Shown piece after piece: positions 1 to 5,532 of a stretch of 6,746 nt of DNA. Position numbers and translations under genes: made by a program. The notes under the pieces were generated by a model. That model was given only the letters and a program-made list of their open reading frames with translations, searched no databases and had not been told where the DNA came from. The stretch is from Oscillospiraceae bacterium. GTDB taxonomy: Bacteria > Bacillota > Clostridia > Oscillospirales > Acutalibacteraceae. The stretch's first letter is position 1; every line of letters starts with the position of its first letter. The stretch lies in assembly GCA_902782805.1 (NCBI GenBank), contig CACZON010000003.1, positions 1 through 6,746 on the forward strand. The letters are read 5' to 3'.

Positions 1-2
1 AG

Positions 3-944
3 AAAATCAAACTCGTTGCCCTCTTCGGGCCGACGGCTTCGGGAAAAACCCGCCTGGCTGCAGCGCTCGCAAAGCATTTTGACGGAGAGATCGTTTCGGC
101 TGATTCGATGCAGATCTATTCCGGAATGCGGATCGGCACCGCACGGCCGACCGAGGAAGAGATGCAGGGCGTGCCGCACCATCTGCTTGGCTTTTTGAGC
201 CCCGGGAAAACCTTCAGCGTTGCGCAGTACGTTCCGCTTGCGAAAAAGACGATCGAAGAGATCCGTTCGCGCGGGAAACTGCCGATCCTCGCCGGCGGAA
301 CCGGTCTGTATCTCGACAGCGTGCTGATGAACCTGCGCTTTACCGAAACGCCGGCCGACCCTTCGCTGCGCGCCGCGCTCCAGAAGCGGGCCGGGGAAGA
401 AGGCGCAGAGGCGGTGTATCGGGAGCTGACGGCAATCGATCCCCAATACGCGGCGACCGTTCATCCGAACAACGTCAAGCGTGTGCTTCGCGCGCTGGAG
501 CTTTATTACGCCTCGGGCGTTACGATGACGCAGCAATACGAAGCCTCGAAGCAGGAGAGCGATTACCTCGCCTGTAAGCTCGCGATCGTTTTCCGCAGCC
601 GCGAAACGCTCTACCGGCGGATCGATCAGCGGGTCGAGCAGATGTTCGATCAGGGACTGCTGGAAGAAGCGGAGGCGTTTTTGTCCGGCCCCTTCCGCGG
701 TACGGCGGCTCAGGCGATCGGCTATAAGGAACTTCTGCCGTATTTGAGCGGAGAGATCTCTCTCCAGCAGGCGAAAGAAAACATTCAGCGCGAGACCCGC
801 CGCTACGCAAAGCGCCAGATGACCTGGATCCGCCGCGAGGAGGATCTTCGGCTGCTGTATGCGGACGACGGAGATTTTACGATGCTATTGAATACGGCGA
901 TCGGCGCGGTCGAATCGTTTTTAGAAAAGGAGGCGCAGCCATGA
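3..944 (+). CDS. miaA: tRNA dimethylallyltransferase MiaA (5' end cut by window edge)
   Basis: MiaA transfers a dimethylallyl group from DMAPP to N6 of A37 in tRNAs that read codons starting with U; it is cytoplasmic and supports reading-frame fidelity. The frame is open from base 3 and gives 313 visible residues, against about 300-320 usual for the family, so only a few N-terminal codons are missing. Visible residues 9-16 form the P-loop GPTASGKT. Other family motifs follow: DSMQIY (34-39, with the family's conserved Asp), GGTGLYLD (98-105), HPNNVKR (154-160), AQAIGYKEL (236-244) and the C-terminal TRRYAKRQMTW (265-275), which is typical of MiaA tRNA-binding regions. The stop overlaps the next start as ATGA, indicating translational coupling. 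The ATG at 108 lies inside the conserved N-terminal domain, downstream of the P-loop, so it cannot be the true start. Identification is firm; only the start is unseen. Confidence 0.97.
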   Translation, partial: KIKLVALFGPTASGKTRLAAALAKHFDGEIVSADSMQIYSGMRIGTARPTEEEMQGVPHHLLGFLSPGKTFSVAQYVPLAKKTIEEIRSRGKLPILAGGTGLYLDSVLMNLRFTETPADPSLRAALQKRAGEEGAEAVYRELTAIDPQYAATVHPNNVKRVLRALELYYASGVTMTQQYEASKQESDYLACKLAIVFRSRETLYRRIDQRVEQMFDQGLLEEAEAFLSGPFRGTAAQAIGYKELLPYLSGEISLQQAKENIQRETRRYAKRQMTWIRREEDLRLLYADDGDFTMLLNTAIGAVESFLEKEAQP

Positions 945-2242
945 AATATCTGCAGCGGATTCTGCTTTCCCTTCTGGGAATTTTGATCCTCGTTTATATC
1001 GGATACCAGATTTTTCGCGGCACGACCTATTCCAACGTAAAAACCGAAACGGCGATCTACGGAACGCTCTGGAATACCGTCAGCGTAAGGGCTGCCGCGG
1101 TGCGCGACGAAACGCTCATTGAAGGCGGCGGCAGCGATGCGATCATCAGCTATACCGCGCCGAACGGAAGCCACGTTCCCGCAGGCGGAGCGGTTGCTAC
1201 GATTTACCAGAGCGAGCGCGAGGTAAAAAACGCGCTGCGCATCGCGGAGCTTGAGCGTGAGATCGAGGAGATGGAAGCGCTGGATGCTCTTAAGGATACG
1301 CTGACGCTGACCCCGCAGAAATATGACGAAAAGATTTCCGAGGAGCTGATTGCTTTTGAAAAGCTGCTCGCGGATCAGGCTTATTCCAGGATCCCCGCCG
1401 GAAAGCACGATCTTCTTTCGATCCTCAATCAAAAAGATATCGCAATCGGAAAAGTGACCGATTACAGCGGGCGAATCGCGGAGCTTCAGAATCAGCTCGA
1501 TCGCTGCCGTGCCGCTGCGCCGGAGCAATACGATACGGTATACACCGAAAAGGCCGGATTTTTCATCAGCTCCGCCGACGGTTACGAAGGCGCTTTCGAT
1601 TACGATCACATCGAAGACATCACCGTCGACGATCTCGATTTCGATTCAATTAAGCCGAAAAAAACCGTTGGAGTGATCGGCAGAATCTGCGAAAACGCAA
1701 CGTGGTATCTCGTGTTTCATGCCGATTCGGATACGGCAACGCTTCTGCAGACGATCGCCGAAGAGCAAGAACCCGTCTATCTCAAGGTTCCCTATGAAAC
1801 GATGACGAAGGTTCCCGCGGAGATTCTCAGCATCAACCGCACCTCGCTCGAAAGCGATGCCGCGGTCGTGCTGTCCTGTGATTATATGAACGAGGCGCTT
1901 GCCGCACTTCGATTCGACGAGATCGAAATCGAACTCTATTCTTATTCCGGCGTTCTGGTCGATCTTCATTCGATCCATTTTGCAAATGTCGAAGAAACGA
2001 TCGAAAAGGAAGACGGAACGGTTGAAACGAAGCTGCACGAGCACGTCCAGGGCGTTTACGTCGTCGACGGCGCTACGATGAAATTCGTTCAGATTTTCCC
2101 GCAGGAAACGATCAACGGATACATCGTCTGCCGGACGGATCTGCGCGACGGCGATCTGCTTTATACTTCACGGACGATCGAACTCTACGACGAGGTGATC
2201 ACGGGAGGAGGAACTCTCTATGACGGAAAACTGCTTGAATGA
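941..2242 (+). CDS. Membrane-anchored HlyD / biotinyl-lipoyl-like protein of the division cluster
   Basis: A 433-residue protein of uncertain function. Residues 1-27 give a short basic start and one hydrophobic segment (about 8-24), so it should be a single-pass protein with its bulk outside the membrane. Residues 66-90 contain a half-barrel signature (APNGSHVPAGGAVATIY) like the first half of a lipoyl/HlyD domain. Residues 91-115 and about 174-190 look helical or coiled-coil, and 201-216 (EKAGFFISSADGYEG) resembles the second half-barrel. The C-terminal part (about 368-425) is beta-rich and HlyD-like. The order matches periplasmic-adaptor/HlyD proteins, but no transporter gene is adjacent. 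AAAAGGAGG at 925-933, seven bases before the ATG, fixes the start. It overlaps miaA by 4 bases and yggS by 23, so it is very likely co-expressed with them. From memory, similar HlyD-annotated proteins sit upstream of yggS-sepF in other Clostridia. A role in envelope or septum assembly is inference; export adaptor is the alternative. Confidence 0.8.
   Translation: MKYLQRILLSLLGILILVYIGYQIFRGTTYSNVKTETAIYGTLWNTVSVRAAAVRDETLIEGGGSDAIISYTAPNGSHVPAGGAVATIYQSEREVKNALRIAELEREIEEMEALDALKDTLTLTPQKYDEKISEELIAFEKLLADQAYSRIPAGKHDLLSILNQKDIAIGKVTDYSGRIAELQNQLDRCRAAAPEQYDTVYTEKAGFFISSADGYEGAFDYDHIEDITVDDLDFDSIKPKKTVGVIGRICENATWYLVFHADSDTATLLQTIAEEQEPVYLKVPYETMTKVPAEILSINRTSLESDAAVVLSCDYMNEALAALRFDEIEIELYSYSGVLVDLHSIHFANVEETIEKEDGTVETKLHEHVQGVYVVDGATMKFVQIFPQETINGYIVCRTDLRDGDLLYTSRTIELYDEVITGGGTLYDGKLLE
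2203..2211 (+). promoter_or_regulatory. Ribosome binding site of yggS, inside the upstream gene
   Basis: GGGAGGAGG lies eight bases before the ATG at 2220 and entirely within the coding end of the HlyD-like gene. It supports the 2220 start and means that yggS initiation occurs while ribosomes are still translating the upstream gene, an arrangement typical of translational coupling. Confidence 0.75.
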
Positions 2243-2963
2243 CGAAAAAATCGCCGCCCAGATGCGCGATCTCGAAGAAAACCTGAAAGAAGTGCGCGAA
2301 CGAATCGCACAAGCCGCGGTCAAAAGCGGAAGAAGGCCGGAGGATATTACGCTGCTCGCCGCAACCAAAACGGTATCCCCGCAGGTCATCAACCGGGCGA
2401 TTGAGCTCGGAATCGATCATATCGGCGAAAACCGCGTTCAGGAGCTGATGGAAAAGTACGACGCGCTGAACCTTTCGAACTGCAGCTGCCAGTTCATCGG
2501 CCATCTCCAGACGAACAAGGTAAAATACCTGATCGGGAAGGTTTCGCTGATCCAGTCGGTGGACAGCCTGAAGCTCGCTTCGGAGATTTCTTCCCAATCG
2601 CTCAAAAAGGGCGCTCATACCGACCTGCTGATCGAAGTGAATATCGGCGGCGAGGAGAGCAAATCCGGCGTTTCGCCCGAAAAGCTTCCCGAGCTTTTCG
2701 ATCAGATCGCCGCGCTGCCCGCCGTTTCGATCCGCGGATTGATGTGTATTCCGCCCGTATGCGATTCTCAGGCGGAAATTATGCGTTATTTTTGGAAAAT
2801 GCAGGAATATTTTGTTGACATAACGACAAAAAAATCAGATAATAAAGAAAATGATATGATTTTATCTATGGGCATGTCCGCCGATTACTACGAAGCGATC
2901 CTCTGCGGAGCTACGATGGTCCGCGTCGGCTCGAAGCTGTTCGGTGAACGTGCATATCGGTAA
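2220..2963 (+). CDS. yggS: YggS/YlmE-family pyridoxal 5'-phosphate homeostasis protein
   Basis: The YggS/PROSC family binds PLP in a TIM-barrel resembling the N-terminal domain of alanine racemase; it has no established catalytic reaction and keeps PLP and amino-acid pools in balance in the cytoplasm. The 247 residues are slightly longer than the usual 220-235, the excess being a polar N-terminal lead. Key motifs: LLAATKTVSP with the expected Schiff-base lysine at K50, HIGENRVQE (about 67-75), FIGHLQTNK (about 93-101), LLIEVNIGGEESKSG in the middle and ILSMGMSADYYEAI near the end, followed by GATMVRVGSKLFGER. In Gram-positives the gene (ylmE) commonly lies just before sepF, as here. Bases 2801-2870 are strikingly AT-rich (17 G+C of 70) compared with the rest of the gene and hold a promoter-like sequence. 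Family assignment is firm; the exact physiological role is not known. Confidence 0.95.
   Translation: MTENCLNDEKIAAQMRDLEENLKEVRERIAQAAVKSGRRPEDITLLAATKTVSPQVINRAIELGIDHIGENRVQELMEKYDALNLSNCSCQFIGHLQTNKVKYLIGKVSLIQSVDSLKLASEISSQSLKKGAHTDLLIEVNIGGEESKSGVSPEKLPELFDQIAALPAVSIRGLMCIPPVCDSQAEIMRYFWKMQEYFVDITTKKSDNKENDMILSMGMSADYYEAILCGATMVRVGSKLFGERAYR
2815..2843 (+). promoter_or_regulatory. Candidate sigma-A promoter inside yggS, upstream of sepF
   Basis: A perfect -35 hexamer TTGACA (2815-2820) is followed after exactly 17 bases by GATAAT (2838-2843), five of six matches to TATAAT. The predicted start of transcription is near 2850, about 135 bases before the sepF ATG. It sits in the most AT-rich stretch of an otherwise GC-rich coding region, which makes a chance match less likely. 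A second -10-like TATGAT lies at 2855-2860. It would provide sepF and divIVA with transcription independent of the upstream genes. It is predicted from sequence only. Confidence 0.6.
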
Positions 2964-2984
2964 AGAACAGGAGGATCGATCGCT

Positions 2985-3587
2985 ATGGCGGGAATTATGT
3001 CGAAGCTTTCGCAGCTTTGGAACGTCCCCGATGACGAATACGAAGAAGCACCGGCGGAGGAAGTCGAGCGCGAAGAAATCCAGGAAAGCCGCGCAAGACG
3101 CAGGAGCGAACGCGCCGCGAGAAGCGAGCGGACGGAGAGAGCCGAACGCAGCGAACGGGCGCCCTTGAGAGAAGCGATCCGCGAAACGCCGCGCGAACGC
3201 AGCTATCTGCGCGAAGAACCCGCTACCGAATACATCGCGCCGCGCGAGCGGAGAATCCGTCCGGCGGAGACGAGCGAAAACAAGGTCGTCAACATCCATG
3301 CGACCACGCAGCTTCAGGTCGTCGTGTTCCATCCGGAACGCTTCGGCGAGGAGACGCGCAATATCGCGGATGAGCTTTTGAAGATGCATACCGTCGTTCT
3401 CAATCTGGAACGGACCGACCGCGAACAGGCGAGAAGAATCGTCGATTTTTTAAGCGGCGTGGCTTATTCCAACGGCGGCAAGATCAAACGCATTGCAACC
3501 GATACGTTCATCATCACCCCCTATAACGTGGATCTGATGGGCGATAACGTACTGGACGAGCTTGAAAACAGTGGCGTGTATTTTTGA
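2985..3587 (+). CDS. sepF: Cell division protein SepF
   Basis: SepF polymerises into rings or arcs, binds the C-terminal tail of FtsZ and tethers FtsZ filaments to the membrane at the future septum. The 200 residues show the expected order. First comes an N-terminal amphipathic membrane-binding helix (MAGIMSKLSQLWNV, 1-14). A charged linker follows (about 15-99). The globular SepF domain (about 100-187) begins KVVNIHATTQLQVVVFHP, with FLSGVAYSNGGKIKRI and TFIITPYNVDL as later family signatures. AGGAGG at 2969-2974, ten bases before the ATG, supports this start over the in-frame ATG at 2997, which would remove the membrane helix start. The linker is unusually long and almost wholly Arg/Glu/Ser/Ala, making the protein longer than the roughly 150 residues of Bacillus SepF. 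It lies 21 bases after yggS and 22 before divIVA. Confidence 0.96.
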   Translation: MAGIMSKLSQLWNVPDDEYEEAPAEEVEREEIQESRARRRSERAARSERTERAERSERAPLREAIRETPRERSYLREEPATEYIAPRERRIRPAETSENKVVNIHATTQLQVVVFHPERFGEETRNIADELLKMHTVVLNLERTDREQARRIVDFLSGVAYSNGGKIKRIATDTFIITPYNVDLMGDNVLDELENSGVYF

Positions 3588-3609
3588 AATGATTTCGGAG
3601 GGATAAAAA

Positions 3610-4845
3610 ATGCTTACACTGGATGACATTATCAATGCGAGTTTTGGGAAAGCAAGCTTTTCTGCCGGATACCGTACGGAAGACGTCGATGAATTTCTCG
3701 ACGAAGTAAAAGAATCCTACGAGGAACTCTTACATAAATATACGCAGCAGCGCGAAAGCCTCGAGGAGCTGAAAAAAGAAAACGCCTCCCTTACAGAAAA
3801 GGTCGACGTTCTGGTTGACAGCGTTGAGAAATACCGTGAGGAAGAAAACGATATCAAAAACGTTCTCGTCAGCGCGCATAAATCGGCCGACGCTACCTTA
3901 AAGGAAGCGAAGCAGAAAGCGGAAACGATTCTTGCGGATGCGAAAACCGAAGCCGAAGCGATGCTCGAAAGCGCGCGCAGCGAATCGGAAACGCTGCTTT
4001 CTTCCGCGAAAAGCGAGTCGGAAGCGCTGCGTACGAATGCGCAGAGCGAATCGGATTCGATGCTCTCACAGGCGAAGTACAGAAGCGAAGCGATGGTACG
4101 CGAAGCGAACGAAAAGTCCGAACAGCTTGTCGGCGCCGCACGTGCCCAGGTTGAAAACGAGATCCTCCAGGCGGAATCCAGAATTGCCGCCAAAACGAGA
4201 GAGCTTGAAGAGATGGAAGACGCTGTCGCCGATTTCAAGGCAAATCTGATCCGCACCTATCGCGAGCATATCACCCTGATCCAGAGCCTCCCGGTTCCGG
4301 ATAGAGAACCCGAGCCGCAGGCTCCTGCTCAGCCGCAGCCCGCGGTGCAGGCGGAACCCGAAGCCGCGCCGGAAGCGGCAGCGGAGCCGGCTGAACCCGA
4401 AGCGCCTCAAGTGCCCGAAGCGCCGGTTCAGGAGCCGGAGGAAGAACCGCAGTCGCAGGAGGAACCGGAGACAGAAGCCGAGCCGGAGCAGATCGAAGAA
4501 CCTGCCGAAGAGCCGCAGTCCGAAATTGCCGAGGAGCCGGAAGAAGAGCTCCCCGAAGCGGAACAGGCGGAAGAGCTCCCGGAGCCGGAAATCCCCGCCG
4601 TGACCCAGGATACCATCGTCGCGCCGCCGATCGGCCGCTCGGTGATGCCGCCGCAGCCGGAGGAGATCCGTCAGAACGCTCAGCCCTTTACGCAGCAGCA
4701 GTTCATGACCAGAGGGATCCCGGATCTTTCCGCGATCAAGAACACCAGTATCCAGTCCTATGACTTCGATGCTTATGATTTCGGTGAAACCAAACAGGAA
4801 GAGCCGAGAAGATTCTTCGGAAAAAAGCATAAGAAGAAAAGATAA
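3610..4845 (+). CDS. divIVA: DivIVA-family cell division/polarity protein with long acidic tail
   Basis: DivIVA proteins recognise negatively curved membrane at septa and poles and recruit partner proteins. The N-terminus (MLTLDDIINASF, then GYRTEDVDEFLDEVKESYEE through residue 39) is the family's membrane-binding domain plus the start of its coiled coil. Residues 93-180 are eight tandem 11-residue coiled-coil units. About 227-350 is a Pro/Glu/Ala-rich region, presumably disordered, with no Lys or Arg at all from 233 to 342. The protein ends in a conserved-looking island (IPDLSAIKNTSIQSYDFDAY, 370-389) and a basic tail (RRFFGKKHKKKR). At 411 residues it is far longer than Bacillus DivIVA (about 164). 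The N-terminal loop keeps Phe17, but the Arg that follows it in B. subtilis is replaced by Ser-Ala. GGAGGG at 3597-3602, seven bases before the ATG, supports the start. GpsB or another DivIVA-like paralogue is less likely because of the neighbourhood next to sepF. Confidence 0.93.
   Translation: MLTLDDIINASFGKASFSAGYRTEDVDEFLDEVKESYEELLHKYTQQRESLEELKKENASLTEKVDVLVDSVEKYREEENDIKNVLVSAHKSADATLKEAKQKAETILADAKTEAEAMLESARSESETLLSSAKSESEALRTNAQSESDSMLSQAKYRSEAMVREANEKSEQLVGAARAQVENEILQAESRIAAKTRELEEMEDAVADFKANLIRTYREHITLIQSLPVPDREPEPQAPAQPQPAVQAEPEAAPEAAAEPAEPEAPQVPEAPVQEPEEEPQSQEEPETEAEPEQIEEPAEEPQSEIAEEPEEELPEAEQAEELPEPEIPAVTQDTIVAPPIGRSVMPPQPEEIRQNAQPFTQQQFMTRGIPDLSAIKNTSIQSYDFDAYDFGETKQEEPRRFFGKKHKKKR
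3886..4149 (+). repeat. Eight tandem 11-residue (hendecad) coiled-coil units in divIVA
   Basis: Residues 93-180 of the DivIVA product align as eight ungapped 11-mers, for example AETILADAKTE, AEAMLESARSE, SETLLSSAKSE, SEALRTNAQSE and SDSMLSQAKYR. Positions 4-5 are mostly hydrophobic, position 8 is always Ala and positions 1-2 are mostly Ser/Ala then Glu. An 11-residue period favours a straight or slightly right-handed coiled coil rather than the usual heptad. The 33-base DNA units are similar but diverged, so this is a protein-level repeat rather than a recent DNA duplication. Confidence 0.85.
4288..4659 (+). other. Low-complexity Pro/Glu/Ala-coding segment of divIVA
   Basis: About 124 codons (residues 227-350) encode mainly Glu, Pro, Ala and Gln, with phrases such as EEPE, EPEAP and EELPE recurring irregularly. 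The predicted product is a strongly acidic, disordered spacer between the coiled coil and the basic C-terminus. At the DNA level, short GAAGAGCTCCC-type and GAGCCGGA-type words recur, so replication slippage and length variation between strains are plausible. Confidence 0.8.
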
Positions 4846-4856
4846 ACAATCAAATC

Positions 4857-4887
4857 GGGCGGGTGCCGTTGCCCGCCCTGTTCTTTT
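4857..4887 (+). terminator. Candidate intrinsic terminator or attenuator between divIVA and lspA
   Basis: GGGCGGG (4857-4863) pairs perfectly with CCCGCCC (4872-4878) around an 8-base loop, extendable by a T-G wobble, and is followed by TGTTCTTTT. The hairpin begins 11 bases after the divIVA stop. The T-run is interrupted, so termination may be partial. No promoter fits in the 24 bases between hairpin and lspA start, so lspA transcription would have to read through it. Confidence 0.65.
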
Positions 4888-4902
4888 ATAAAGGAGAAAC
4901 GA

Positions 4903-5532
4903 ATGGCGATCCTTTCGTTCGTACTGATTCTGCTTCTGATCGCGGCGGATCAGCTGATCAAATATCTCTGCATTTTAAAGCTTCAGCCGATCGGCAGCGT
5001 GGAGGTGATCCCCGGCCTTTTAAAGCTCACCTACGTGGAAAACCGCGGAGCGGCGCTCGGGATCCTTCAGGATCAGAGAATCTTTTTCATCGTAATTACC
5101 ATCGTTTTCTGCATCATCCTTTTCTATATCCTGTATTTTTACAGACATCACGATTTCTTTTCCCGCTTTGCCTGCATCGTGATCATCGCCGGCGGAGTCG
5201 GCAACCTTGTCGACCGGATCCGTCTGCATTTCGTCGTGGATTATATCAGCGTTTCCTTCTATTCGCCGGTTTTCAATTTTGCGGATATCTGCGTTGTGGC
5301 CGGCGTGATCGCGGCGCTGATCCATATCCTCTTCACGAACCGGGATAAAAAGAGAGAAGAGGAAGCCGAAACGGCTCCGGAGGTTTCCGCTGCGCAGACA
5401 GAGACGCCCTCCCAGCTTCCGGACGAAGCGCTTGCGGATCGGAAGGCGGAGCAGGAACAGGAGAAAGCGGCAGAACCGGAGAAGGGAGCTTTGGATGAGC
5501 AGAACGCTTCTGATCACGGCGCCGGAGAATAA
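4903..5532 (+). CDS. lspA: Lipoprotein signal peptidase (signal peptidase II) with C-terminal extension
   Basis: LspA is an integral-membrane aspartyl protease that cuts the signal peptide from diacylglyceryl-modified prolipoproteins just before the lipidated Cys. Four hydrophobic segments are visible (about 4-22, 58-80, 88-103 and 127-145). Family motifs are present in order: DQLIKY (16-21), ENRGAALGIL (46-55), GGVGNLVDRI (97-106) with catalytic Asp104, VVDYI (111-115) and FNFADICVVAG (124-134) with catalytic Asp128. AAGGAG at 4891-4896, six bases before the ATG, sets the start. The protein is 209 residues, whereas LspA is usually 150-170. The extra part is a charged, Glu/Ala/Lys/Gln-rich tail from about residue 147, which topology places in the cytoplasm. 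The last 38 bases overlap rluD. Enzyme assignment is firm; the tail's role is unknown. Confidence 0.96.
   Translation: MAILSFVLILLLIAADQLIKYLCILKLQPIGSVEVIPGLLKLTYVENRGAALGILQDQRIFFIVITIVFCIILFYILYFYRHHDFFSRFACIVIIAGGVGNLVDRIRLHFVVDYISVSFYSPVFNFADICVVAGVIAALIHILFTNRDKKREEEAETAPEVSAAQTETPSQLPDEALADRKAEQEQEKAAEPEKGALDEQNASDHGAGE
5482..5488 (+). promoter_or_regulatory. Ribosome binding site deciding the rluD start
   Basis: AAGGGAG lies six bases before the ATG at 5495, inside the lspA tail coding sequence. It supports 5495 rather than the upstream in-frame ATG at 5432, which would add 21 mostly Arg/Asn/Gln residues not expected in this family. Confidence 0.65.

Noticed and set aside
803..1609. 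Open frame of 268 codons on the - strand opposite miaA end and the HlyD-like gene
   Set aside because: No recognisable motif, and the + strand genes here have good ribosome sites, overlaps and family signatures.
4066..4830. Open frame of 254 codons on the - strand opposite divIVA
   Set aside because: Composition is a Leu/Arg/Phe-rich mirror of the low-complexity Glu/Pro segment; no ribosome site or domain supports it.
5432..5494. Upstream in-frame ATG extension for rluD
   Set aside because: It would add 21 Arg/Asn-rich residues and overlap lspA by about 100 bases; the ATG at 5495 has a well-placed ribosome site and gives a family-typical N-terminus.
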